This document shows, one piece after another, positions 1 through 8,214 of a stretch of DNA of 64,000 nucleotides (position 1 is its first letter; each line of letters begins with the position of its first letter). The position numbers were made by a program, and so were the translations under genes. A model generated the notes under the pieces. It was given only the letters and a program-made list of their open reading frames with translations. It had not been told where the DNA came from and did not search any database. Origin of the DNA: Bradyrhizobium sp. LTSP885 (GTDB lineage: Bacteria; Pseudomonadota; Alphaproteobacteria; Rhizobiales; Xanthobacteraceae). The stretch is from NCBI RefSeq assembly GCF_000938305.1, contig NZ_JYMT01000015.1, positions 38,339-102,338 on the forward strand, read 5' to 3'.

Positions 1-500
1 CCCGCCGCGCCCGCGCCTTCGGGCTGCAGATCCACTATCACAACCGCCGTCCGGTGGCGCCGAAGATCGCCGACGAGTTGGGGGCGACCTATTGGGAAAG
101 CCTCGACCAGATGCTGGCGCGGATGGACATCATCTCGGTGAACTGTCCGCACACGCCGGCCACTTACCATCTGCTCTCGGCACGGCGGCTGAAACTGGTC
201 CGGAAAGAGGCCTATATCGTCAACACCGCGCGCGGCGGAGTGATCGACGAGGACACGCTGATCAAGCTGATCGAAGCCGGCGAGGTCGGTGGCGCCGGCC
301 TCGACGTCTATGAGCACGAGCCCGCGGTGAACCCGAAGCTGGTGCGGCTGGCGCGGGCCGGCAAGGTGACGCTGTTGCCGCATATGGGCTCGGCCACCAT
401 CGAAGGCCGCGTCGAGATGGGCGAGAAGGTCATCATCAATATCCGCACCTTCCTCGACAATCACAAACCGCCGGATCGCGTGCTGCCGAGCATGCTGTAA
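1..500 (+). CDS. D-2-hydroxyacid dehydrogenase (glyoxylate reductase-like), C-terminal part
   Basis: The gene is cut by the window edge; the frame is open from base 3 and ends at TAA 498-500. The visible part is the end of the NAD(P)-binding domain and the C-terminal helix of the D-isomer 2-hydroxyacid dehydrogenase family. It shows the conserved NTARGGVIDEDTL segment, which holds the substrate-binding Arg, the GLDVYEHEP segment with the catalytic Glu, and LLPHMGSAT with the catalytic His. The last two fit glyoxylate/hydroxypyruvate reductases (GyaR type), which reduce 2-oxoacids in the cytoplasm. Exact substrate cannot be told from this fragment. Confidence 0.85.
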   Translation, partial: RRARAFGLQIHYHNRRPVAPKIADELGATYWESLDQMLARMDIISVNCPHTPATYHLLSARRLKLVRKEAYIVNTARGGVIDEDTLIKLIEAGEVGGAGLDVYEHEPAVNPKLVRLARAGKVTLLPHMGSATIEGRVEMGEKVIINIRTFLDNHKPPDRVLPSML

Positions 501-505
501 CTCTC

Positions 506-629
506 GTAGCCCGGATGAAGCCAACGGGTCGCGCGAACGCGCGCCCGATGACAGACTCCGCGAAATCCGGGACAGCGTCACCCGCGGATATGACGGCCCC
601 GGATTGCGCTTCGCTGCATCCGGGCTACA
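506..629. repeat. Dispersed palindromic repeat, family A, copy 1
   Basis: The ends GTAGCCCGGATG (506-517) and CATCCGGGCTAC (618-629) are perfect 12-base inverted repeats. The inside is GC-rich. Further copies sit at 25885-25971 and 26734-26821, and a partial one at 34049-34078. It fills the gap between the dehydrogenase and moeB, whose 3' ends converge here. Confidence 0.85.
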
Positions 630-648
630 GAAGCGCGCGTCCTGATGC

Positions 649-1449
649 CTAAGCGTGCCCGCTCAGATCGGTGATGCCTGGAGCATCACCGTTGAGCGGG
701 TTCTCCGGATCGCGCGCGTAGCGCAGGGTTTCGAACCGCATCGCGCGCGCATCGACCATCAAAAGACGGCCGACCAGGCTCTCGCCAAAGCCGACGATCT
801 CGCGGATCGCCTCCAGTGCCATCATCGACCCCAAAATGCCGGCGAGCGCGCCCATCACGCCGGCCTCGGCGCAGGCCGGCACCGTGCCCGGCGGCGGCGG
901 CTCCGGAAACAGGCAGCGATAGGTCGGGTTGAGATCGCCTTGCGCGTTCCTCTCATGCGCGCGGATCGTGGTCAGCGAGCCATCGAACTGGCCCAGCGCC
1001 GCCGTGATCAGCGGCTTGCCGGCGAGAAAGCAGGCGTCGGAGACGAGATAGCGGGTCTCGAAATTATCGGAGCCGTCGAGCACGAGGTCGTAGCTCGCGA
1101 TCAGCGGCAGCGCATTGTTCGCATCGAGCCGCACCGGATGGGCCTCGAACGCCACATGCGGATTCAGTGCATGGATCTGCGCGCCCGCGCTGTCGACCTT
1201 GCGCTTGCCGATGTCAGGCGTCGCGTGGATGATCTGGCGCTGCAAATTGGACAGCGACACGATGTCATCATCGACGACGCCGAGCCTGCCGACGCCGGCG
1301 GCAGCCAGATACATCAGCACCGGCGCGCCGAGACCGCCTGCACCGATCACCAGCACCGAGGCCTGCTTCAGCGCGTTCTGACCGGGGCCACCGACCTCGC
1401 GCAGCACGATGTGGCGGGCGTAGCGTTCGAGTTCGTCGGCACTCAGCAT
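649..1449 (-). CDS. moeB: MoeB/ThiF-family sulfur-carrier adenylyltransferase, likely MoeB
   Basis: 266 aa, usual length for the family. It would adenylate the C-terminal glycine of a ubiquitin-like sulfur carrier (MoaD) during molybdopterin synthesis in the cytoplasm. The ATP-binding loop GAGGLGAPV lies near residue 37, DGSDNFETRY near 127, and PACAEAGVMG near 192 holds the usual Cys. Zinc ligands are unusual: the first CxxC is reduced to TYRC and the C-terminal CxxC is replaced by a tail without Cys. ThiF- or HesA-type partners are possible, since no moaD or thiS lies nearby. Start ATG at 1449. Confidence 0.85.
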   Translation of the reverse strand: MLSADELERYARHIVLREVGGPGQNALKQASVLVIGAGGLGAPVLMYLAAAGVGRLGVVDDDIVSLSNLQRQIIHATPDIGKRKVDSAGAQIHALNPHVAFEAHPVRLDANNALPLIASYDLVLDGSDNFETRYLVSDACFLAGKPLITAALGQFDGSLTTIRAHERNAQGDLNPTYRCLFPEPPPPGTVPACAEAGVMGALAGILGSMMALEAIREIVGFGESLVGRLLMVDARAMRFETLRYARDPENPLNGDAPGITDLSGHA

Positions 1450-1560
1450 ATGACTTCCTGGGGCGCCGTTCCCTGAACCGGGGCGCTGTTGTTGCCGACC
1501 AAGCAGATGTGCTTAATTGCGTGGACGTCAATGGTGTCAGTCTTTCCCTCCGGGTTTGTC

Positions 1561-2922
1561 ATGAGATCGGTGCTTTCGGCAACATTGCTGGTCGCGACCA
1601 TGGGCGCAGCGCATGCCCAGATGACACCGCCGTCGACCGCCGGCGCCAAGCCGAAGGTCGTGACGACCGTCCCGGTCCGTCCCGCGCTGCAGAAGCCGGA
1701 AGACACCGCGAACGCGATGGCGCAGGCCGAGCGGCTGGCGTTGCAATCGGACCTCGCCTGGGTCGGCGAATATAACGGCGCCATCACCGGCGACGTCAGC
1801 GACCGCATGGTCAATGCGATCAAGGAATTCCAGAAGAACCGCGGCGGCAAGCCGACCGGCGTGCTGAACCCGCAGGAACGCGGCCTGCTCGCCGACACCG
1901 CGCGGCGGCGGCAGGAGAATGTAGGCTGGAAGATCGTCACCGAGCCCGCCACCGGCGCGCGCCTCGGCATTCCGACAAAACTGGCGCCGCAGCTCACCAG
2001 CGATGCCTCCGGCGCCAAATGGACGTCGTCGACCGGTACCATCCAGATACAGCTGACGCGGCGCAAGGAGGCTAGCCCGACCACCGCGAAACTCGCCGAG
2101 CGCGAAAAGAAGGAACCAGCCGGCCGTACCATCGACTATACCGTGGTGAAGCCGGATTTCTTCGTGCTCTCAGGCATGCAAGGCCTGAAGAAGTTTTATC
2201 TGCGCGGCACCTTCAGGGGCGACGAGGTGCGCATCCTCACCATCCTCTACGACCAGGCGACCGAAAATACCGTCGAGCCTGTCGTGATCGCGATGTCGAG
2301 CGCGTTCAATGCGTTCCCGTCGGGCGTGCAGGCCGGTCCGCCGCCGCGCAAAACGGTGGACTACGGCACCGGCGTCGTGGTCAGCGACGACGGCGCCGTC
2401 GTCACCGATCGCGTGGTCACCGACGAGTGCATCGCGCTGACGATCCCGGGCTACGGCCATGCCGATCGGGTCGCCGAGGACAAGGAGCACGATCTCGCGC
2501 TGCTGCGCATCTATGGCGCGCGCGGGCTGAAGCCGCTCGATATCGCAGGCAATGCAACAAAGACGGCGCTCGACATCACCGGTATCGCCGATCCGCAGAA
2601 CCAGGGCGGCGCCGCGGCGGCGACCAGCGTGAAGGCGTCCGTGGCGCAGATCGGCGGCGGCGGCGACGCGGCGTTGTCACCGGCGCCCGCGCTCGGCTTT
2701 TCCGGCGCGGTGGCGGTCGACAGCGATGGCAAGTTTGCCGGCATCGCATTGCTGAAGCCGGTACTCGTCGCGGGTCCCGCAAACGCGACACCGCCGGCGC
2801 AGGCCGCGCTGGTGCCGGCAGACACGGTGCGGGACTTCCTCAAGGCCAATGGCGTGACGCCGTCAGGCGGAACCGCTGACGCGAAGGCGGCTGTCGTCCG
2901 CGTGATCTGCGTCAGGAAATAA
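1561..2922 (+). CDS. Secreted peptidoglycan-binding/trypsin-like protein lacking catalytic His
   Basis: About 453 aa from ATG 1561, chosen because it begins a clean signal peptide (MRSVLSATLLVATMGAAHA); upstream in-frame starts (TTG 1489, ATG 1507 and 1531) would bury it. Residues about 55-110 resemble a peptidoglycan-binding helical repeat (AIKEFQKNRGG, TGVLNPQE). From about residue 265 it follows the trypsin/DegP fold: GTGVVVSDDG, then VTDRVV where VTNAHVV is expected, EHDLALL with the Asp (residue 311), and GFSGAV with a Ser (residue 381). The His position is Val (about 285), so it is probably not an active protease. Periplasmic role unknown. It diverges from moeB. Confidence 0.8.
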   Translation: MRSVLSATLLVATMGAAHAQMTPPSTAGAKPKVVTTVPVRPALQKPEDTANAMAQAERLALQSDLAWVGEYNGAITGDVSDRMVNAIKEFQKNRGGKPTGVLNPQERGLLADTARRRQENVGWKIVTEPATGARLGIPTKLAPQLTSDASGAKWTSSTGTIQIQLTRRKEASPTTAKLAEREKKEPAGRTIDYTVVKPDFFVLSGMQGLKKFYLRGTFRGDEVRILTILYDQATENTVEPVVIAMSSAFNAFPSGVQAGPPPRKTVDYGTGVVVSDDGAVVTDRVVTDECIALTIPGYGHADRVAEDKEHDLALLRIYGARGLKPLDIAGNATKTALDITGIADPQNQGGAAAATSVKASVAQIGGGGDAALSPAPALGFSGAVAVDSDGKFAGIALLKPVLVAGPANATPPAQAALVPADTVRDFLKANGVTPSGGTADAKAAVVRVICVRK

Positions 2923-2926
2923 GTTC

Positions 2927-3067
2927 ACCTCGCCCCGCTTGCGGGGAGAGGTCGGATTGCATCGACAGATGCAATCCGGGTGAGGGGGTACAGGTCTCAC
3001 TGCCATCAGAACTCGTGGAAGCAGCCCCTCACCCCACCCTCTCCCCGCAAGAGCGGGGCGAGGGAGC
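2927..3067. repeat. Composite inverted-repeat element (family C) between converging genes
   Basis: The outer arms are CTCGCCCCGCTTGCGGGGAG (left, near 2929-2950) and its near complement CTCTCCCCGCAAGAGCGGGG (right, near 3040-3061). Inside, 2953-2963 and 2968-2978 form a perfect 11-base stem with loop GACA. This looks like a rhizobial intergenic repeat, and it could also end transcription from both sides. Confidence 0.75.
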
Positions 3068-3081
3068 CTAAGCAGCCTTCA

Positions 3082-4761
3082 TCACCTCAACGCGAACCGC
3101 ACACCGGCACGGGCAAGGCCGCCCGCGATGCCGATCGGGGTGCCGTCGGCGCGCCAGCAGGCTGCGCCGGACATGCGGCCATCATCGTGGAACTGGATCG
3201 CGTTCATGCCGCCGGCGACCGTCGACACCACCTGCACTCTGTGGCCCTTCGCGGTGAGCGCGGCGCGGACCGCCTCCGGCACCGCCTGCTCGACCTCGAG
3301 CGCATTGCCCTCGGTCCAGACCCGCGGCGCCTCGACCGCCTCCTGCAGGCTCATGCCGTGATCGATCAGATTGATCAGCGCCTGCATCGCGCTCGGGAAG
3401 ATGCGCTTTCCTCCGGGCAGGCCGAGCGCGTAAACCAGCTTGCCGTCGCGTAGCGCCATCATTGGCGACATCGACGTCGTGACGCGCTTGCCTGAAGCCA
3501 GCGACAGCGCGTGTCCCGGCCGCGGATCGAACAGGTTCATGTAGTTGTTCGGCACGGTGCCGAGGCCCGGAATCAGGATCTTGGCGCCGAACAGATTGTT
3601 GATGGTCTGCGTAGTCGCGACCACATTGCCCATCGCATCCGCCGCGGTCATGTGCGTGGTATGCGCGCTTTCGAGCTGCGTCACGCCGGCGCTCCAGGCT
3701 TGCGCGCGATCAGGATCAATCGCGCGGCGCCGCTCGTCGGCATAGGCCTTTGAGGTCAGCCGCTCGACCGGCACGTTGACATAGGCCGGATCGCCGCTTG
3801 CGGCCGCGCGATCGGCAAAGGCGATCTTCAGCACCTCGGCGAGATAATGGATGGTCTGGGCCGAGCCAAAGCCGAGGCCTGCGATGTCGTAGCCTTCGAG
3901 GATGTTGAGCATCTCGGTGATATGCACGCCCGACGCGGCCGGCGGCGGCGGCCCGAGAATCTCCCAGCCGCGATAGTCGGCGCGGATCGGCTGCCGCTCG
4001 ACGGTTCTGTAAGTCGTGAGATCTTCGCGGGTGATGAAGCCGCCGTTCTTTGTCATGTAATCGACGAGGATGTCACCGAGCGGGCCCTGATAGAGCGCAT
4101 CCTCGCCATGCTCAGCGATATAGCGCAAGGTCTCCGCATATTCCGCCTGCACCACACGCTCGCCGGGTTTTAGTGGCGTGCCCTTGGGCAGATAGATCGC
4201 CGAGATCGGCTTGTCTTTCAGCATCTCCGCGGCACCATCGGTGATGCATTCGTGCAAATAAGGCGTCGCCGCATAGCCGCGCGACGCATGCTTGATCGCA
4301 GGCTGCATCACATCGGCGAGACTCATGGTGCCGAAGCGACGCAACGTTTCGCACCAGGCCTTCAGCGAGCCGGGAACCGCGACCGCCTTCGGTCCATTGA
4401 GGTTCTCATTGCCGACAGTGTCGAACACATCATGCGCCGAACCGGGCTTGGAGGTGTAGGTATCCGGCCGCACCGCCTTCGGCACGGTGCTCTGCCCGTC
4501 GATGAAACGGTGGCTGCCGTCGACCAAACGAACATGCGCCATGCCGCCGCCGATGATGCCGACCATCATCGGCTCGACCACGGTCAGCGTGAACAGAGTG
4601 GCAATCGCGGCATCGATGGCGTTGCCGCCGCCAGCGAGCATTTCGGCGCCTGCAGCTGACGCCAGCGGATGATTACTCACCACCATGCCACGACTGCCGC
4701 TGGCCGGCTGCTTCTGACATTGAAAGCTCGTCGCCGCGCGATCGCGCCAGTTGCCGCTCAT
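3082..4761 (-). CDS. ggt: Gamma-glutamyltransferase family protein
   Basis: 559 aa from ATG 4761, which follows a strong GGAGGA site; longer in-frame starts lack one. Gamma-glutamyltranspeptidases cut gamma-glutamyl amides such as glutathione after self-cleavage at a Thr. The nucleophile region is SAHTTHMTAADAMGN (about residue 370), followed by the glycine-rich PGGKRIFPSAMQ region. Unlike periplasmic Ggt, no signal peptide is seen, so a cytoplasmic enzyme or a related acylase-type member is possible. It lies just downstream of mutM on the same strand with a 20-base gap. Confidence 0.85.
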   Translation of the reverse strand: MSGNWRDRAATSFQCQKQPASGSRGMVVSNHPLASAAGAEMLAGGGNAIDAAIATLFTLTVVEPMMVGIIGGGMAHVRLVDGSHRFIDGQSTVPKAVRPDTYTSKPGSAHDVFDTVGNENLNGPKAVAVPGSLKAWCETLRRFGTMSLADVMQPAIKHASRGYAATPYLHECITDGAAEMLKDKPISAIYLPKGTPLKPGERVVQAEYAETLRYIAEHGEDALYQGPLGDILVDYMTKNGGFITREDLTTYRTVERQPIRADYRGWEILGPPPPAASGVHITEMLNILEGYDIAGLGFGSAQTIHYLAEVLKIAFADRAAASGDPAYVNVPVERLTSKAYADERRRAIDPDRAQAWSAGVTQLESAHTTHMTAADAMGNVVATTQTINNLFGAKILIPGLGTVPNNYMNLFDPRPGHALSLASGKRVTTSMSPMMALRDGKLVYALGLPGGKRIFPSAMQALINLIDHGMSLQEAVEAPRVWTEGNALEVEQAVPEAVRAALTAKGHRVQVVSTVAGGMNAIQFHDDGRMSGAACWRADGTPIGIAGGLARAGVRFALR

Positions 4762-4781
4762 GAGCTGTCCTCCGCTTGTTG

Positions 4782-5663
4782 TTATTTTTGACACTTCGGG
4801 CACCAGAATGTCGAGCGGCCGTTCTGGACGAAACGCCTGACGATGCCGCCGCAACCGGCGGTCCGGCACGTCTCGCCTTCGCGATCGTAGACCTGGAACG
4901 AGTGCTGGAAATAACCGAGCTCGCCATTGGTCAGGCGATGATCGCTGATCGAGGAGCCGCCGGCCTTGATCGCCTGGTTCAGCACGGAGTGGATGGCACT
5001 GACCACCCGCTTGGAATGATCCGTCGGCTCAGCCTTCTTGGTCGCAAGCGTCGCGGCCAATCGCCGCGGCGACAGATGCGAGCGAAACAGCACCTCGCAG
5101 ACATAGATGTTGCCAAGTCCCGCCACCACGCGCTGGTCGAGCAACGCGGCCTTCAGGCTGGTCTTCTTGTTGTGGCAGGACCGCGCCAGCATCGCCGCAT
5201 CGAATTCGTTGCCGAGCGGTTCGGGACCCAGCCCCTTCAGCAGCGGCTCATCCTCGATCGCGTTGCGGGCGATGATCTTCATGTAGCCAAAGCGACGCGG
5301 ATCGTTGAAGACGACAGCCGCGCCCGACGACATATGGAACACGACATGATCGTGCGCGCGATCCTCGCTGCGCGGATGATGGAATTGGCCCGGCGTCGCG
5401 TTGACCTCCTCCTTCAGGACGCGGAACGAGCCCGACATGCCCAGATGCATCAGCAGCACATCGCCCGAGGCGAGGTCCGCCATCAGATATTTGGCGCGGC
5501 GGCCGAGCCCGGTGACGGTCTGGCCCTCGAGCCGGGCGATAAAGTCTTTTTGAAAGGGAAACCGCAAATCCTTGCGGCGGGCTTCGGCCTTGACAATTTT
5601 CGCCCCTTCCATAGCCGGCTGCAGGCCGCGGCGGACGGTCTCGACTTCGGGTAATTCCGGCAT
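4782..5663 (-). CDS. mutM: Formamidopyrimidine-DNA glycosylase (Fpg/MutM)
   Basis: 293 aa. The start is set at ATG 5663 because the mature protein must begin PELPEVE: Pro1 is the Schiff-base nucleophile and Glu2 takes part in catalysis. An in-frame ATG at 5672 would bury it. AAGGTG lies upstream at fitting distance. The C terminus carries the four-Cys zinc finger (CRTAGCGG to FWCPKCQK). The enzyme removes 8-oxoguanine and opened purines and nicks DNA by beta,delta-elimination. It diverges from ubiE across a repeat-filled gap. Confidence 0.96.
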   Translation of the reverse strand: MPELPEVETVRRGLQPAMEGAKIVKAEARRKDLRFPFQKDFIARLEGQTVTGLGRRAKYLMADLASGDVLLMHLGMSGSFRVLKEEVNATPGQFHHPRSEDRAHDHVVFHMSSGAAVVFNDPRRFGYMKIIARNAIEDEPLLKGLGPEPLGNEFDAAMLARSCHNKKTSLKAALLDQRVVAGLGNIYVCEVLFRSHLSPRRLAATLATKKAEPTDHSKRVVSAIHSVLNQAIKAGGSSISDHRLTNGELGYFQHSFQVYDREGETCRTAGCGGIVRRFVQNGRSTFWCPKCQK

Positions 5664-5730
5664 GGCAGGCATTCACCTTTTGGAAGTGACGTGATAGCGC
5701 CATTGCGGCGGGCGCGCTATGGTCCGGCTG

Positions 5731-5800
5731 GAGCGTTTTCGAGCGAAGCCTGTCCCGCACTTGATGCGGGATGGGTACCGGTTCGCGTGAAGAAAACGCG
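5731..5800. repeat. Dispersed repeat, family B (GAGCGTTTTCGAGCGAAG to GAAGAAAACGC)
   Basis: The ends GAGCGTTTTC and GAAAACGC are complementary, and the middle holds GGGTACCGGTTCGCGTGAAG. Near-identical copies in the other orientation lie at 43371-43420 and 52651-52699. It fills the mutM-ubiE intergenic space. In this copy a second small palindrome (TGTCCCGCACTTGATGCGGGA) is inserted in the centre. Confidence 0.8.
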
Positions 5801-5821
5801 ACAAAAAAAGAGTATGAGTTG

Positions 5822-6583
5822 ATGGATCGGCCGGATCAAACCACCCATTTCGGCTTCAGGGACGTTCCCCTGGGCGAAAAGCAGACGCTGGTGAACGAGG
5901 TGTTTCACAGCGTGGCGTCCCGCTACGATCTGATGAACGATCTGATGTCGGCGGGCCTGCACCGGGTCTGGAAGGACATCATGATCACGTCGCTCGATCC
6001 GCCGAAGAGCGACAAGCCGTTCGCGCTGCTCGACGTCGCCGGCGGCACCGGTGATATCGCGTTCCGTGCTGCCAAGGCCGCCGGCGCAGGTTTTCGCGCC
6101 ACCGTCTGCGACATCAATGGCGACATGCTCGCGGTCGGCCGCGAGCGCGCCGCCAAGCAGCATCTTGATGACCGGGTATCGTTCGTTGAAGGCAATGCGG
6201 AGGCGCTGAGCTTCGCCGACCGCTCGTTCGACGCCTACACGATTGCGTTTGGCATCCGCAACGTGCCGCAGATCGACCTCGCACTTCGCGAGGCCTATCG
6301 CGCGCTCAAGCCCGGCAGCCGATTCCTGTGCCTGGAATTCTCCACCGTCGACGTCCCCGGCCTCGACCGGATCTACGATTTGTTTTCATTCAAGGTGATC
6401 CCGCCGCTCGGCCGTGCCATCACCGGTGATGCCGAGTCCTATCAATATCTCGTCGAATCGATCCGCAAATTCCCGCGGCCGAACGCCTTCGCCGAGATGA
6501 TCGGCGCCGCGGGCTTCTCGCGCGTGAAGTGGCAGAGCCTCTCCGGCGGCATCGTGGCGCTGCATTCAGGCTGGCGTTTGTGA
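5822..6583 (+). CDS. ubiE: Ubiquinone biosynthesis C-methyltransferase UbiE
   Basis: 253 aa from ATG 5822; the open frame runs further up to 5771, but that part lies in the repeat. This is the SAM-dependent class I methyltransferase that methylates the quinone ring in ubiquinone synthesis. UbiE signatures are [17 protein letters not shown] near residue 24, the SAM loop [12 protein letters not shown] near 72, FGIRNVP near 144, and CLEFS near 171. The stop overlaps the ubiB GTG start (GTGA at 6580-6583), so the two are probably translated together. Confidence 0.96.
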   Translation: MDRPDQTTHFGFRDVPLGEKQTLVNEVFHSVASRYDLMNDLMSAGLHRVWKDIMITSLDPPKSDKPFALLDVAGGTGDIAFRAAKAAGAGFRATVCDINGDMLAVGRERAAKQHLDDRVSFVEGNAEALSFADRSFDAYTIAFGIRNVPQIDLALREAYRALKPGSRFLCLEFSTVDVPGLDRIYDLFSFKVIPPLGRAITGDAESYQYLVESIRKFPRPNAFAEMIGAAGFSRVKWQSLSGGIVALHSGWRL

Positions 6584-8154
6584 TCTCTGCACTGACCCAC
6601 ATTGCGCGCCTCGCTCGCGCCGGTTTCGTGTTTGCGCGCGAAGGCGTGTTCGGCGTGGTCGACCCATCACTGGTGCCGCCGCCCGGGCAACTCGCCCTGA
6701 GGCTGGCACGGCTGATCGAGCGGCCCGGCGCCAAATCCGGCCCACGACTGTCACGCGCGCTGACGCGGCTTGGCCCCGCCTACCTCAAGCTCGGGCAATT
6801 CCTCGCGACCCGTCCCGACGTGGTCGGCGTGATGATGGCCCGCGATCTCGAAGCCCTGCAGGACCGGCTGCCGCCGTTCTCGCAGGAAGAGGCCGAGGCT
6901 GTGATCGCGCAATCGCTGGAACGGCCCGTGGCGCAGGCTTTTGTCAGCCTCGGCCCCCCGGTGGCCGCGGCCTCGATCGCACAGGTGCATCACGCCGAGG
7001 TCGAGCGCAACGGCGAGCGGTACCAGGTCGCGGTCAAGGTGCTCCGGCCCAATGTCGCGTCGCGCTTCCGCCGAGACCTCGGCGATTTCTTTTTTGTCGC
7101 GAATAATGCGGAGGCCCATTCCGCCGACGCGCGCCGCCTGCGGCTGATCGAGGTCATCAACACGATGTCGCGGTCGGTCGCGATGGAGATGGATCTGCGG
7201 CTCGAGGCGGCCGCACTCTCCGAGATGGCTGAGAACACGCGCGACGATCCGGATTTCCGCGTGCCTTCGGTGGACTGGGACCGCACCGCTCACAACGTGC
7301 TGACGATGGAGTGGATCGACGGCATCGCGCTGAACGACCATGCGCGGCTTGCGCAAGCGCAGGTCGACCTGCCGGATCTCGGCCGCAAGGTGATCCAGAG
7401 TTTTCTGCGCCATGCGCTGCGCGACGGCTTCTTCCACGCCGACATGCATCCCGGCAATCTGTTCCTCGACGATGCCGGCCGCCTCGTCGCGGTGGATTTC
7501 GGCATCATGGGGCGGCTCGGGCTGAAGGAACGGCGCTTCCTCGCCGAGATCCTGCTCGGCTTCATCACCCGCGACTACCGCCGCGTCGCCGAGGTGCATT
7601 TCGAGGCCGGCTATGTGCCGGCCCACCATTCGGTGGAGAATTTCGCGCAAGCGATCCGCGCCATCGGCGAGCCGATCCACAACCGCACCGCCGAAGAAAT
7701 CTCGATGGCGAAGCTGCTGACGCTTCTGCTCGAGGTCACCGGCCTGTTCGACATGCAGACTCGGCCCGAGCTGATCCTGCTGCAGAAGACCATGGTGGTG
7801 GTCGAGGGCGTGGCACGCGGCTTCGACCCGAAGTTCGACATCTGGAAGGTCGCCGATCCCGTGGTGCGCGAATGGATCGCAAACAATCTCGGCCCGCTCG
7901 GTCGCATCCAGGGCGCGATGTCGGGCGCCGGCGAACTCGGCCGCGTCATAGCCAGCCTGCCGACGATCGCCAGCCGCGCCGTGACGGTGCTCGAGCAGTT
8001 GGAGACCATGACCCGGGAGGGTCACATGATGTCACCGGAGACGATCGAGGCCATGGCCCGCGCCGAGGGCCGCAAGGCCCGGTGGCAGACCGTTGGCCTT
8101 TGGATCATTGCCCTCGCCCTGATCGGAATCCTGTTCACCATCCGGCGGATCTGA
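6580..8154 (+). CDS. ubiB: UbiB, ubiquinone biosynthesis atypical kinase/ATPase
   Basis: 525 aa. GTG 6580 is taken because it overlaps the ubiE stop as GTGA; the frame is open further up inside ubiE. UbiB family signs: [11 protein letters not shown] (KxGQ motif, near residue 69), an Ala-rich loop [13 protein letters not shown] in place of the kinase P-loop, the AVKVLRPN lysine, and [10 protein letters not shown] as catalytic loop. A membrane segment near the C terminus ([14 protein letters not shown]) fits membrane anchoring. UbiB is needed for ubiquinone assembly, probably moving lipid intermediates with ATP hydrolysis. Confidence 0.96.
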   Translation: MISALTHIARLARAGFVFAREGVFGVVDPSLVPPPGQLALRLARLIERPGAKSGPRLSRALTRLGPAYLKLGQFLATRPDVVGVMMARDLEALQDRLPPFSQEEAEAVIAQSLERPVAQAFVSLGPPVAAASIAQVHHAEVERNGERYQVAVKVLRPNVASRFRRDLGDFFFVANNAEAHSADARRLRLIEVINTMSRSVAMEMDLRLEAAALSEMAENTRDDPDFRVPSVDWDRTAHNVLTMEWIDGIALNDHARLAQAQVDLPDLGRKVIQSFLRHALRDGFFHADMHPGNLFLDDAGRLVAVDFGIMGRLGLKERRFLAEILLGFITRDYRRVAEVHFEAGYVPAHHSVENFAQAIRAIGEPIHNRTAEEISMAKLLTLLLEVTGLFDMQTRPELILLQKTMVVVEGVARGFDPKFDIWKVADPVVREWIANNLGPLGRIQGAMSGAGELGRVIASLPTIASRAVTVLEQLETMTREGHMMSPETIEAMARAEGRKARWQTVGLWIIALALIGILFTIRRI

Positions 8155-8163
8155 TTGCAAAGA

Positions 8164-8194
8164 TAGCATGATATGCTAGCATTGCTAGCATATC
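8164..8194. promoter_or_regulatory. Palindromic operator-like site in front of coaBC
   Basis: 8170-8194 is a perfect 12-base inverted repeat with a single central base: GATATGCTAGCA, T, TGCTAGCATATC. It overlaps a second smaller one, TAGCAT-GAT-ATGCTA (8164-8178), giving an array of TAGCAT half-sites. It ends 20 bases before the coaBC start. FitA-type ribbon-helix-helix proteins bind such closely spaced inverted half-sites, and the downstream protein begins with that domain. Autoregulation is inferred. Confidence 0.6.
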
Positions 8195-8214
8195 CGCCTG
8201 TGAGGGTGCGGCCG

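Noticed and set aside
8173..8214. ATG 8173 as coaBC start
   Set aside because: It lies inside the palindrome, adds residues with no similarity to RHH domains, and has no ribosome site; ATG 8215 has one.
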